NCBI GenBank assembly: GCA_035606945.1
Contig: DATNDR010000079.1
Coordinates: forward strand, 1-64,000
Source of the DNA: GCA-003244245 sp035606945
Lineage (GTDB): Bacteria > Actinomycetota > Actinomycetes > Mycobacteriales > Pseudonocardiaceae
DNA length: 64,000 nt
Reading direction: 5' to 3'
The notes below the pieces were generated by a model. It did not search any database, was not told the origin of the DNA, and worked only from the letters and a program-made list of their open reading frames with translations. Below, piece after piece: positions 51,120 through 60,272 of the stretch; positions within the stretch are counted from its first letter, which is position 1; each line of letters opens with the position of its first letter. Both the position numbers and the translations under genes were made by a program.

Positions 51120-52970
51120 TCAGGGGGAGAGTCGCGCCTTCAGGGCGTCGAGTTCGTCATGGAGGGTGGTGGGAAGGGCGTCGCCGATCTTGGCGAACCA
51201 TTGGTCGATGAGGGGTAGCTCGGCGCGCCACTCGTCGGCGTCCACGGCGAGGGCCGCATGGACGTCCTCGAGGGGAGTGTCCAGGCCGGACAGGTCGAGT
51301 TGATCAGCGATGGGCACCCGGCCGATCGCGGTGTCGACCGCCGCAGCCCGGCCGTCGACCCGCTCGATGATCCACTTCAGCACCCGGCTGTTCTCCCCGA
51401 AGCCCGGCCACAGGTAGCGACCGTCGGCACTGCGCCGAAACCAGTTGACGTAAAAGATCTTCGGCAATCTGCTCGCGTCGGCGCCCTTGCCGACGTCCAT
51501 CCAATGCTGGAAGTAATCGCCGGCGTGGTAGCCGATGAACGGCAGCATCGCCATCGGGTCCCGGCGCACCTGACCGACCGTGCCGGCCGCCGCCGCGGTC
51601 TTCTCGCTGGATAGCGTGGCGCCCAGGAACACCCCGTGCTGCCAGTCGAACGCCTCGTTGACCAGCGGGATCGTCGTGGCCCGGCGGCCGCCGAACAGGA
51701 TCGCCGAGATCGGCACGCCGGCTGGATCGTCCCACTCGTCGGCGAGCACCGGGCACTGCGCCATCGGCGTGCAGTACCGGGAGTTCGGGTGCGCGGCGCG
51801 GGTCCCCACAGCGCCCTCATCAGGTGTCCAATCCTCGAGCCGCCACGAAGTGAGGTGCTCGGGATGATCGTCCATGCCCTCCCACCAGATGTCCTGGTCA
51901 TCGGTGAGCGCGACGTTGGTGAAGATCGAGTTGCCCAGGCACAGCGTACGCATCGCGTTGGGATTGGTCCGCCAGCTGGTGCCCGGGGCCACCCCGAAGA
52001 ACCCGGCCTCGGGGTTCACCGCGTACAGCCGGCCGTCGGCACCGAACCGCATCCACGCGATGTCATCACCGAGGGTCTCGGCCTTCCAGCCGGGGATGGT
52101 GGGGGCGAGCATCGCCAGGTTGGTCTTGCCGCAGGCCGACGGGAATGCCGCTGCCACGTAGTGAACCCGCCCGTCTGGACTGGTCAGCTTGAGGATGAGC
52201 ATGTGCTCGGCGAGCCAGCCCTCGTCGCGGGCCATCACCGAGGCGATCCGCAGCGCGTAGCACTTCTTGCCCAGCAGCGCGTTGCCCCCGTAGCCGGAGC
52301 CGTAGCTCCAGATCATCCGGTCTTCGGGGAAGTGGCTGATGTACTTGATGTCGTTGCACGGCCAGGGCACGTCCCGTTGCCCGGGTGCCAGCGGGTAGCC
52401 CACCGAGTGCAGGCACGGCACGAACGGCGCCTCGCTGCCGTCGGCTCGGATGAACTTGCGCAGCGCAGCGGCACCCATCCGCGTCATGATCCGCATCGAG
52501 CACACCACATAGGCCGAGTCGGTGATCTCGACGCCGAGCTTGGGCTCGTGATGTTTACCGCGGGGGTCGTCCAGCGGCCCCATGCAGAAGGGCACCACGT
52601 ACATCGTCCGGCCGCGCATCGCACCCCGGTACAGCCCGGTCATGATCTCTTTCATGTCGTCGGGGTGCATCCAGTTGTTGGTGGGACCGCAGTCGCGCTG
52701 CGCGCGCGAGCAGATGAAGGTGCGCTCCTCCACCCGGGCCACGTCGGACGGATCGGAGACCGCCCAGAATGAGTTGGGCTTGCGGTGCAGCCGGGTGAAC
52801 GTGCCGGCGTCGACCAGCTGCGCGGTGAGCCGTCGCCACTCCTGCTCCGATCCGTCACACCACTCGATGCGGTCGGGCTGGGTGAGCTCTGCGATGTCGC
52901 GTACCCAATCGCGCAAACGCGCGTGGCGGGTCGGGGCGTGGTCGAGACCTGGGATCGTGGCTGTAGTCAC
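51120..52970 (-). CDS. pckG: Phosphoenolpyruvate carboxykinase (GTP)
   Basis: 616 aa, GTG start after AAGGAGACGACCG. It converts oxaloacetate and GTP to PEP, CO2 and GDP, the entry to gluconeogenesis. Signatures: FPSACGKTNLAM (kinase-1a P-loop with the hyper-reactive Cys), WEGMDDHPEHLTSW (nucleotide pocket), NPEAGFFGVAPGTSW and metal-binding YGGNALLGKKCYALRI. Full length for the GTP type. Gene order with trmB and a NYN gene nearby resembles mycobacteria. Confidence 0.97.
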   Translation of the reverse strand: MTTATIPGLDHAPTRHARLRDWVRDIAELTQPDRIEWCDGSEQEWRRLTAQLVDAGTFTRLHRKPNSFWAVSDPSDVARVEERTFICSRAQRDCGPTNNWMHPDDMKEIMTGLYRGAMRGRTMYVVPFCMGPLDDPRGKHHEPKLGVEITDSAYVVCSMRIMTRMGAAALRKFIRADGSEAPFVPCLHSVGYPLAPGQRDVPWPCNDIKYISHFPEDRMIWSYGSGYGGNALLGKKCYALRIASVMARDEGWLAEHMLILKLTSPDGRVHYVAAAFPSACGKTNLAMLAPTIPGWKAETLGDDIAWMRFGADGRLYAVNPEAGFFGVAPGTSWRTNPNAMRTLCLGNSIFTNVALTDDQDIWWEGMDDHPEHLTSWRLEDWTPDEGAVGTRAAHPNSRYCTPMAQCPVLADEWDDPAGVPISAILFGGRRATTIPLVNEAFDWQHGVFLGATLSSEKTAAAAGTVGQVRRDPMAMLPFIGYHAGDYFQHWMDVGKGADASRLPKIFYVNWFRRSADGRYLWPGFGENSRVLKWIIERVDGRAAAVDTAIGRVPIADQLDLSGLDTPLEDVHAALAVDADEWRAELPLIDQWFAKIGDALPTTLHDELDALKARLSP

Positions 52971-53337
52971 CGGTCGTCTCCTTGCTCGTCTCCTCCGGAG
53001 AGCCAGTCGACTCCCATCCGACCGACGGCGTCCTCCGGGAACGCCGAGGACCGCCCCATGCTGTGCACGGGCGGTGGGACGTCGAAGGGATCAAGAACCA
53101 CGGTAGACCTGCAGGGGGAACGGCCGCTCGCGTTTGAGGCCTTCCTCACAAAACGCCGCGCGACTGAACCGTCCACGCATCGGCGACAGGAAGGTCCGCA
53201 GAGGGTGATTCGATCGATCCGTCGGCAGACCTTCGTTGTCCCGAGCCGCAGACTCACCGCAGATCCGGTTTCGTCTCCCGGCGGCCACCCGGGCAGAAGC
53301 GAAGCACTCGGGCAGCCGGGTGGTCGGACTGTTAGGG
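52971..53337. other. Intergenic region with hairpin after TldE
   Basis: About 370 bases without a recognisable gene. Near 53282-53323, CCACCCGG and CCGGGTGG form an imperfect stem downstream of the TldE stop (minus strand), a possible terminator. Confidence 0.45.
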
Positions 53338-54720
53338 CTAGCTGGCTTGGCTTACCGAGGACATGTTGAAGTCGGGGATCCGCATGGGGGCCATCGCGGT
53401 GCGAGCGAACCAGTCCTTCCACTCGCGGCACAGGGTGCGCTCGGTGGCGCCCACTTCGGTGACCCGCCGGAGCAGGTCGATCGGGCTTTCGTTGAACCGG
53501 AAGTTGTTCACCTGGCCGACCACCTCACCACCCTCGACGAGGTATACCCCGTCCCGGGTCAGCCCGGTGAGCAGCAAGGACACCGGATCGACCTCGCGGA
53601 TGTACCACAGGCAGGTCAGCAACAGACCGCGGTCGGTGCGCGCCACCAGCTCGTCGGTCGAGGCAGCATCGCCCCCGGTCAGAATGAGGTTCTCGGCCGG
53701 GGGGGTGTAGGAGCCACCCAGCTCCTGCGCGGCCGCCCGAGGATAGGTCAGCGCATTCAACACGCCCTCGCGCAGCCAGTCCACCCGATTCACCGGGGCA
53801 CCGTTGTCGAACACACTGACCGAGTCGGCCGACGCGGTGGTCGCCAGGAACGGCGCGGTCTGCAACCCGGGCGGCTGCTGAATCCTCGGGTCACTCAACA
53901 GCGTCAGGGGCAGCTTGGTGAGCCGCTCACCAAGCCGGGTGCCGCCCGGGCCGTTGCCGGGCGCGGCGAACGCAGATCGGCCCTCGTGCGCGGGCCGGCC
54001 GTCCATCGACCAGACCATGTAGAGCAGCAAGTCCGCGACCGCCGACGGCGGCAGGATCGTCTCGTACCGGCCCGCGGGCAGCTGCACCTGCCGCTGCGAC
54101 CAGCCCAGCCGGCGCCGTAGCTCAGCGACGAGGGCAGGGAAATCCAGGTCGGTGAAATCAGCCGTGTACGCGCCGGCCCAGGCGCTGCGGGACAGGTCGT
54201 CGGCGATCTTGCCGTTGAGCTCGACGGTACCGGTGGGCTGCACCCAGCGGCGGCGCAACCCGGTCGACGAGGCCAGCCAGGTGGTCTCCAGGCGGTGGTC
54301 GGCGAAGCCGTAGAGCAGCTCACCGCGGCCGGCCTGGACTGCGGCGGCCAGCTCGTGGGTCAGCCGGGCGAACACTGCGATTTCAGTCGCCGCCGCGGGC
54401 GCGCCAAAGTCGTCATCAGAGTCCCCGCCCAGCAGCGGTGCCACGTCGCGGGCCGGGCCGGACTGCCGGGCGGCCTGCTCGCTGGCCGCCACCACGGCGC
54501 GCACTTCGTCCAACACAGCGCCATTGCCGCTGACCACACCGACCGAGTCACCGACGATGGAGATCACCGAGAACGACCGGGTGGTGGAGTGCCCGTTGGT
54601 GGTCATCGTGTTGTTCGCCCAGCGCAGGTTGACTTCGCTGGTCTCGGTGAGTACCACGACGCATCCATCGGCTCCAGACGCGTCCAGTGCGGCGTCGGTC
54701 AGCTCCTGCGCAGTGATCAC
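53338..54720 (-). CDS. tldE: TldE/PmbA-family metalloprotease subunit
   Basis: 460 aa from GTG at 54720, overlapping the TldD stop by four bases (GTGA). TldE lacks the zinc motif and forms a heterodimer with TldD. Visible features: N-terminal helical domain, LRWANNTMTTNGHSTTRSF, and C-terminal TGLTRDGVYLVEGGEVVGQV followed by NNFRFNESPIDLLRRV. The pair degrades unfolded peptides and matures some RiPPs. The frame open to 55008 is not used. Confidence 0.9.
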   Translation of the reverse strand: MITAQELTDAALDASGADGCVVVLTETSEVNLRWANNTMTTNGHSTTRSFSVISIVGDSVGVVSGNGAVLDEVRAVVAASEQAARQSGPARDVAPLLGGDSDDDFGAPAAATEIAVFARLTHELAAAVQAGRGELLYGFADHRLETTWLASSTGLRRRWVQPTGTVELNGKIADDLSRSAWAGAYTADFTDLDFPALVAELRRRLGWSQRQVQLPAGRYETILPPSAVADLLLYMVWSMDGRPAHEGRSAFAAPGNGPGGTRLGERLTKLPLTLLSDPRIQQPPGLQTAPFLATTASADSVSVFDNGAPVNRVDWLREGVLNALTYPRAAAQELGGSYTPPAENLILTGGDAASTDELVARTDRGLLLTCLWYIREVDPVSLLLTGLTRDGVYLVEGGEVVGQVNNFRFNESPIDLLRRVTEVGATERTLCREWKDWFARTAMAPMRIPDFNMSSVSQAS

Positions 54721-56234
54721 CGGCCGGCCTCCTCGCGGGCGTTGAGCACGTTGATGCTGCGGAACAGCGCCGACGGGCAGCCGTGGCTGACCGCCGCGAC
54801 CTGGCCGGGTTGAGCCTTGCCGCAGTTCATCGCGCCGCCCAGCAGCCACGTGCAGCGGCCGCCCACCGCCTCCATGGCCCCCCAGAAGTCGGTGGTGGTG
54901 GCCTGGTAGGCGACGTCCCGGAGCTGACCGGCCAGGGTGCCGTTCTCGATGCGGTAGAAGCGCTGCCCGGTGAACTGGAAGTTGTAGCGCTGCATGTCGA
55001 TCGACCACGAGCGGTCACCCACGATGTAGATGCCGCGCTGCACCCCGGAGATCAGCTCGGCGGTCGCGGTGTCAGCGTGCGGATCGGGTTGCAGCGACAC
55101 GTTGGCCATCCGCTGGATGGGCACATGGTGCGGCGAGTCGGCGAACGCGCAACCGGCCGAGCGCTCCAGTCCCAGCCGGCGGGCGAACACCCGATCGGTC
55201 TGGTAACCGACCAACGTTCCGTCGCGCACCAGGTCCCATTGCGAGGTGGCGACCCCGTCGTCGTCGTAGCCGATGGTGGCCAGACCGTGTTTCTCCGTGC
55301 GGTCGCCGGTGACGTGCATGGCGCCCGAGCCGTAGCGCAGGGTGCCGAGCTTGTCCGGGGTGGCGAACGACGACCCGGCGTAGGCAGCCTCGTAGCCGAT
55401 CGCCCGGTCGTACTCGGTGGCGTGGCCCACCGATTCGTGGATCGTCAGCCACAGATTCGTCGGGTCGATCACCAGGTCGTACCGGCCAGGCGTCACGCTC
55501 GGCGCCTTGACCTTGCCAGCCAGCCACTCCGGCAGCTGCGCCAGCTCGCCGTCCCAGTCCCAGACGGTGTTGCCGGCCAGGTACTCCCAACCCCGCGCGG
55601 TGGGTGGCGCACAGGTCCGCATGGTCTCGAACGAGCCTGCCGCCCGATCCACCGCGATCGCGGTCACTGCCGGGTGCATCCGGACCCGCTGCTGGGTGGT
55701 ACTGGTGCCAGCCGAGTCGGCATAGAACTTGGTCTCCTTCTCCGACCGGAAGACCACGTCGGTGTGCTCGACCCCATCGGTGGCGAGCAACCGGCGCGAC
55801 CACTCCGACAGCAACGCCACCTTCTCGCCCAACGGCACCGTGAACGGGTCGATTTCGTGATCACCGCTCCACACCGCGCCGGCGTGCACCGGCTCGGCGG
55901 CCAGCTCCACCCGCTCGGCGTTGAGGGCGCGCAGCGTGCGGGCCACCTCGACGGCTCGCCCCGCGGTGGCCGCGGCGGACTCCGGGGTCAGCTCCAGGTG
56001 CGAGGCGAACCCCCAGGTGCCCTCGACGATCACCCGGACGGCCAGCCCGACGGTGGTGGAGTCCTGCGCGGTGGCAACCGTCCCGTCGCGCAGCCGCAGC
56101 AGCTGCCGGGTGATCCGCTCGATCCGGACGTCGGCGTGCTCGGCGCCCAGGTCGTGAGCCCGCGCGAGGGCCGCCTCGGCCACCGGCTGCAACGGCAAGG
56201 CAAGGAAGTCGGGATCGATCATGGCGGTACTCAT
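54717..56234 (-). CDS. tldD: TldD-family zinc metalloprotease subunit
   Basis: 505 aa from ATG at 56234. The HExxxH zinc motif is present in WLTIHESVGHATEYDRAIGY, and NVSLQPDPHADTATAELISG is part of the family core; YIVGDRSWSIDMQRYNFQFT is near the C-terminus. Together with TldE it forms a protease with the active site in the dimer cavity. A RiPP-like small peptide gene lies 450 bp upstream on the other strand, which may or may not be related. Confidence 0.93.
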   Translation of the reverse strand: MSTAMIDPDFLALPLQPVAEAALARAHDLGAEHADVRIERITRQLLRLRDGTVATAQDSTTVGLAVRVIVEGTWGFASHLELTPESAAATAGRAVEVARTLRALNAERVELAAEPVHAGAVWSGDHEIDPFTVPLGEKVALLSEWSRRLLATDGVEHTDVVFRSEKETKFYADSAGTSTTQQRVRMHPAVTAIAVDRAAGSFETMRTCAPPTARGWEYLAGNTVWDWDGELAQLPEWLAGKVKAPSVTPGRYDLVIDPTNLWLTIHESVGHATEYDRAIGYEAAYAGSSFATPDKLGTLRYGSGAMHVTGDRTEKHGLATIGYDDDGVATSQWDLVRDGTLVGYQTDRVFARRLGLERSAGCAFADSPHHVPIQRMANVSLQPDPHADTATAELISGVQRGIYIVGDRSWSIDMQRYNFQFTGQRFYRIENGTLAGQLRDVAYQATTTDFWGAMEAVGGRCTWLLGGAMNCGKAQPGQVAAVSHGCPSALFRSINVLNAREEAGR

Positions 56235-56680
56235 ATCCGCCGACCCTAGCTCGCACCGCCGACAACGGGGGTCACCCCAGCTCATCGCGTGTGTTCTTCA
56301 CCTCTGCCGGTACAAAAGTTACTGTTGCAATCAGTCACCGACATGCCCTAACTTGAGCCTGCGTGACCACGGAGAGTAAGGGGGATCGCTGGGTCATCTG
56401 GGGGGGCCTGCCCACTGCAGCAGATTGATACAGTGGGCGGATTATCACATACGCCTGCTGTGATATGGGGCAGAGTTCGCGAAGACTCTTGAGTGCTTCG
56501 ACGATTGGGGCGTCGTGTCGCGAACTCTTTCCGGGGGTGCCACCTATCACCAGATAACAAACCTGGCAACCGATTGCATCGGCTGCGTAGTGTTGGGCGG
56601 CTGCGCACAACTTCCCTGGGTCACTTCGGTCCTGGTGGCTTGCATGACTACTCCATCGACTGGAAAAGGGGATAGGCGTT
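56235..56680. other. Intergenic region upstream of tldD and the small peptide gene
   Basis: About 445 bases. GCCCACTG (56410-56417) and CAGTGGGC (56431-56438) form an 8-bp stem with a 13-nt loop. AAGGGGATAGGCGTT before 56681 is the ribosome-binding site of the next gene. Nothing else recognised. Confidence 0.4.
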
Positions 56681-56887
56681 ATGAGAATCTCGGATGTCTT
56701 CACCATGGGTGGTGGCGGCCGCGGATACGACGGCAACAACGGTTCTTACTACTACTCGGAGGACCCCTGCTACCAGGGCAGAGGCTGCGTAAGGGACTCG
56801 GACACCGTTGACAAGTACTGCGACCCCCGCTCACGCCGCCATGGGCTCGCCCATATTCTCGGTGGGCTCCTCGGCATTCTTGGGTAA
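56681..56887 (+). CDS. Gly/Tyr/Cys-rich small peptide, possible RiPP precursor or secreted micro-protein
   Basis: 68 aa: N-terminal leader-like MRISDVFTMGGGGRGYDG, a core with aromatic and Cys residues (NNGSYYYSEDPCYQGRGCVR, then KYCDPRSRRHG; three Cys in all), and a hydrophobic end LAHILGGLLGILG. ATG at 56681 behind AAAAGGGGATAGGCGTT. It has no signal peptide of standard form. TldD/TldE, which can process RiPPs, is nearby, but no modification enzyme is adjacent. Unknown function. Confidence 0.55.
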   Translation: MRISDVFTMGGGGRGYDGNNGSYYYSEDPCYQGRGCVRDSDTVDKYCDPRSRRHGLAHILGGLLGILG

Positions 56888-57191
56888 CTCGTCATCCCGC
56901 AGGTACTCGGACGGTGGCGGCAAGCCACCACCCTCAGCCGGCGGGCGCGCGGCATGAGGCATCCATGATGAATCTGAGCGCTTGACATCGACACGCAGTC
57001 TGGCCGGAATCCCGGCGAGTTCCCGGTGTTTAACTATTGATGTGATGGGGGAACCCCTATGCCGGGACGTCCGGGGCGGCTGATCGAAACGCCCGCGGCG
57101 CGCACGGGGGTGTGCGCGACCGGGCCCCGGGGAGGGCCCGGGTCGCCATTCGGGGGGCGACCCGGGCCTTTAGACCAATAGAACCGGGTCC
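56888..57191. other. Intergenic region with strong GC-rich hairpins
   Basis: About 300 bases containing the paired hairpins listed separately. A TTGACA at 56982-56987 has no good -10 box. No protein-coding frame was recognised. Confidence 0.45.
57099..57171. terminator. Two GC-rich hairpins, intrinsic terminator or small RNA
   Basis: Hairpin 1: CGCGCAC-GGGGGT-GTGCGCG near 57099-57118. Hairpin 2: perfect 13-bp stem GGCCCGGGTCGCC (57135-57147) with complement at 57156-57168, followed by TTTAG. It lies downstream of the DUF6457 gene (minus strand) and could end that transcript. On the minus strand the loops are C-rich, a feature of 6C-type RNAs, but loop sizes do not match well. Confidence 0.6.
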
Positions 57192-57458
57192 TTAGGACGG
57201 GCGCTGCTCGCCCTGCCAGTGCTGGGCAAGCAGGCTCAGCCGCTGGGCGAGTTGGTCCGCGGTGGCCTCCGGGTCGCTGCTGCGCCCGGCCGCCAGGCCG
57301 AGCAGGTAGGCGGTGAGCGGGGCGGCCGGTCGAGCGACCTCGTGTGCGACGTCGCGTGAGAGATCCAGCACCCGCGACTGCATCGCTGCCGGCGAGACCG
57401 CATCAGTGATATCCAGTTCCCGGCACACGAGATCCACCCACTCCTGAAGCGTGTTCAC
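57192..57458 (-). CDS. DUF6457-family protein
   Basis: 88 aa, GTG-type start. MNTLQEWVDLVCRELDITDA begins the family, and VLDLSRDVAHEVARPAAPLT is its signature. In actinobacteria the domain is found alone or fused to MobA-like molybdenum cofactor proteins. The role is not established. It is divergent from trmB, 26 bp apart. Confidence 0.75.
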   Translation of the reverse strand: MNTLQEWVDLVCRELDITDAVSPAAMQSRVLDLSRDVAHEVARPAAPLTAYLLGLAAGRSSDPEATADQLAQRLSLLAQHWQGEQRPS

Positions 57459-57484
57459 GTTGGTAATCCTGCCAGGCTGTACCC

Positions 57485-58147
57485 GTGCAGACGATCTACC
57501 CGCAGCGCGCCCGGATGACCATCGGGCAGCAACGTGCCTGGGAGCGCAGCTGGCACCGGTGGGGCGCAGACGTCATCGACCTGCCGGACGGTCCGCTGGA
57601 CACGACCGGGTGGTTCGGCCGCGCCGCACCCACCATTGTGGAGATCGGCTCCGGGATGGGTGAGTCGACGGCATCCATGGCGCTGGCCGCACCCGAGGTC
57701 GACCATCTCGCAGTCGAGGTCTACCGGCCCGGCCTGGCCCAGCTGCTGCTGCGTATCGAGCAGGCCCAGATCACCAACCTGCGGCTGCTGCGCGGTGACG
57801 CGTACTCGCTGCTGCACGACCACATCGCGGTGGGCAGCCTGGATGGCGTCCGGATCTACTTTCCCGACCCGTGGCCCAAGCGACGGCACCATAAGCGCCG
57901 CCTGGTCAATCCTGAGTTCGTCACCCTGGTGGCGTCCCGGCTGGCGCCGGGCGGCACGCTGCACCTGGCCACCGACTGGGAGCCCTACGCGCACGAGATG
58001 CTCGCGGCCTGCACCGCTGAGCCGACCCTGCGCAACACCGCCGCAGACTTCACCACCCGCCCACTGTGGCGGCCGGTCACGAAATTCGAGCAACGCGCCC
58101 GTGACGAGGGTCGCGTGGTACGCGATCTGCTGTTCACCCGTTGCTGA
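57485..58147 (+). CDS. trmB: tRNA (guanine-N7-)-methyltransferase
   Basis: 220 aa, GTG start. It methylates G46 of tRNA with SAM. Signatures: IVEIGSGMGEST (SAM motif I), VEVYRPGLAQLL, and the family-specific VRIYFPDPWPKRRHHKRRLV. The final TKFEQRARDEGRVVRDLLF is the usual end. Cotranscribed with the NYN gene 34 bp downstream. Confidence 0.95.
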   Translation: MQTIYPQRARMTIGQQRAWERSWHRWGADVIDLPDGPLDTTGWFGRAAPTIVEIGSGMGESTASMALAAPEVDHLAVEVYRPGLAQLLLRIEQAQITNLRLLRGDAYSLLHDHIAVGSLDGVRIYFPDPWPKRRHHKRRLVNPEFVTLVASRLAPGGTLHLATDWEPYAHEMLAACTAEPTLRNTAADFTTRPLWRPVTKFEQRARDEGRVVRDLLFTRC

Positions 58148-58180
58148 CCCGCGCGCCGTGGTGCGGCAGGATCGGTGCCC

Positions 58181-58816
58181 ATGAACTCGGCGTCCGCCTC
58201 GACCATCCCGATCACCCTGCTCGTGTGGGATGCACCCAATATCGACATGAGTCTGGGCTCGATCCTGGGTGGACGCCCCAGCTCCGCGTCCCGGCCACGG
58301 TTCGACGCCCTGGGGCGCTGGTTGATCGCGCGCGCCGGATCCGACACCGAACCTGAGGCGACGGTGTTCACCAACGTCGCGTCGGGCAGCACCGACTTCG
58401 TCCGGCCCTGGGTGGAGGCACTGCGCAACACCGGGTTCGCGGTCTTCGCCAAGCCGAAGATCGAGGAATCGGACATCGATGAGGACATGCTGACGCACAT
58501 CCGGTCGCGCCACGAGCAGGGCGTGCTGCGCCAGCTGCTGGTCGCTTCCGGAGACAGCCGAGCCTTCCGGGAGCCGCTGGAGGAGTTGGTCGCTCAGGGC
58601 GTGGGAGTCACCGTGCTGGGGTTCCGGGAGCACGCCTCGTTCGCGGTCAACTCGGCCGTGCTGGGTTTCGAGGACCTGGAGGACATCCCGGAGCTGTTCC
58701 TGCAGCCACTGCCCCGGATCACCTTGGAGACGCTGCCACCCGAAGGTGCCTGGTTGCCCGCGCTGCGGCCGCTGTCAGCGTTGCTGCGCCACTCCTTCAC
58801 CGAGCCCATCCCATGA
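58181..58816 (+). CDS. NYN-domain (PIN-like) protein
   Basis: 211 aa from ATG at 58181. The PIN-like NYN fold is seen in LLVWDAPNIDMSLGSILG (first acidic residue), EATVFTNVASGSTDFVRPWV, and LLVASGDSRAFREPLEELVA with an Asp near the active site. NYN proteins are putative ribonucleases; the mycobacterial homologue sits next to trmB as here. The TGA overlaps the next ATG (ATGA). Confidence 0.85.
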   Translation: MNSASASTIPITLLVWDAPNIDMSLGSILGGRPSSASRPRFDALGRWLIARAGSDTEPEATVFTNVASGSTDFVRPWVEALRNTGFAVFAKPKIEESDIDEDMLTHIRSRHEQGVLRQLLVASGDSRAFREPLEELVAQGVGVTVLGFREHASFAVNSAVLGFEDLEDIPELFLQPLPRITLETLPPEGAWLPALRPLSALLRHSFTEPIP

Positions 58817-60138
58817 TGCGCCTGGCCGCGCCGGTAGTGCTGCCCTGCGACGAGCAGTGCACGGTGCTGCGCGACGCCGTGGTGGACGTCGACGACGCCG
58901 GGCGCATCGCCTACGTCGGACCGTCGGCTCAGGCACCGGCTTGCTCTGGTGCTGTGCTGGCGCTGACCGGGATCCTGATGCCCGGGCTGGTCAATGCGCA
59001 CGCGCACACCGCTATGACCGGGCTGCGCGGGCTGGGCGGGGACCTGCCGCTGATGCGCTGGCTGACCGAGGTGATCTGGCCCGCCGAGTCCCGGGTGGAC
59101 GCTGACGACGTGCGCGCCGGCATGCTGGTCGGTGTTGTGGAGATGCTCAGCGCTGGGGTGACCACCAGCGTGGAGATGTACTTCTACACCGAAGCGGTGG
59201 TGGACGCGGTGCTCGCCGCGGGGAGCCGGGCGGTGGTGACGCCGGGCATCATCGCGGCGCCGGGCTGGGACCGGCTGGGCAGCTGGCAGCAGATGCTCGA
59301 GGGCATCAGCCGCTGGATCGACGCCGACGGCGTCCGGTTCGGGCCTGGCGAGCGCATCGAACTCGGCTACGGCCCGCACGCCGCCTACACGCTGCCCGCC
59401 GAGGCGCTGGCCGCGACCGGCGAGGCCGCTCAGCAGCGGGGTGCGCTGCTGCACATCCACGTCGCCGAGTCCGCCGGTGAGGACACCGCGATCCGCGAGG
59501 CGCACGGGTCGGTGCCGCTGCTGCTGGAGGATCTCGGGGTGCTGCGGGCGGGCGCGCGAGTGCTGGCCGCGCACGCGGTGCAACTGTCCGACACCGACAT
59601 CGCGGTGCTGTCCCGGCACCGCGTCGGGGTCGCGCACTGCCCGGGTTCCAACAGCAAGCTGGCCTCTGGGATCGCCCGGTTACTCGATCTGCGCGCCGCC
59701 GGTATCGCCGTCGGCTTGGGCACCGACGGTCCGGCCTCGCATGACGACCTCGATCTGTGGAACGACGCCCGGCTAGCCGCCCTGCTGGCCCGGCTGACCT
59801 CCGGTGACGCCGCCGCGGTGACCGCCGCGCAGGCCTTGTTGCTGGCGACCCGGGGCGGCGCGGCCGCGCTCGGGCGCGCTGATCTCGGCACGCTGCACCC
59901 CGGCGGGTGGGCCGATCTGGTGCACATCGGAGCCGACGACCCGGCGTTCGCCGCTGGGTTGGATGTCCCGGACGGGCAGTTGCTGGCCAACCTGGTATGG
60001 GCGGCCGGCGCTCGGGCCGTGCGGGATGTCTGGGTGGCGGGGGATCGGGTCGTGGACGGGGGCGTCTCGACCCGGGTGGACACCGCAGCAGCGCATGCCG
60101 CGCTGCGGTCCAGGGTGGCGCGGCTCACATCCGCATGA
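58813..60138 (+). CDS. Amidohydrolase of the MTA/SAH/chlorohydrolase-type deaminase family
   Basis: 441 aa from ATG at 58813. The metal ligands are seen: PGLVNAHAHTAM (HxH, H63 and H65), LLHIHVAESAGED (His of the third site), AAHAVQLSDTDIA, and LGTDGPASHDDLDLW (Asp ligand). The TIM-barrel deaminase family acts on methylthioadenosine, S-adenosylhomocysteine, guanine or related compounds. Coupled to the NYN gene by a 4-bp overlap. Confidence 0.88.
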   Translation: MMRLAAPVVLPCDEQCTVLRDAVVDVDDAGRIAYVGPSAQAPACSGAVLALTGILMPGLVNAHAHTAMTGLRGLGGDLPLMRWLTEVIWPAESRVDADDVRAGMLVGVVEMLSAGVTTSVEMYFYTEAVVDAVLAAGSRAVVTPGIIAAPGWDRLGSWQQMLEGISRWIDADGVRFGPGERIELGYGPHAAYTLPAEALAATGEAAQQRGALLHIHVAESAGEDTAIREAHGSVPLLLEDLGVLRAGARVLAAHAVQLSDTDIAVLSRHRVGVAHCPGSNSKLASGIARLLDLRAAGIAVGLGTDGPASHDDLDLWNDARLAALLARLTSGDAAAVTAAQALLLATRGGAAALGRADLGTLHPGGWADLVHIGADDPAFAAGLDVPDGQLLANLVWAAGARAVRDVWVAGDRVVDGGVSTRVDTAAAHAALRSRVARLTSA

Positions 60139-60272
60139 TGTGCGTGGCGCACGCACTTGGTGGACTGAACGGAGTACCATACTCTGACTTTTGCAGGGTG
60201 TGTGCAGACCGTAACCAGTACGGCTGACCACCCCTGAAATCAGGACACCCCGTCGGGGAGACTGGAGACGCG

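Noticed and set aside
51636..52772. A 378-codon plus-strand frame
   Set aside because: Antisense to pckG; composition typical of a GC-rich shadow frame.
54783..56249. A 488-codon plus-strand frame
   Set aside because: Antisense to tldD with repetitive GVR/AQ composition and no family match.
56982..57036. TTGACA with TAACTA downstream as a sigma-70 promoter
   Set aside because: Spacing is about 43 nt, far outside the usual 16-18.
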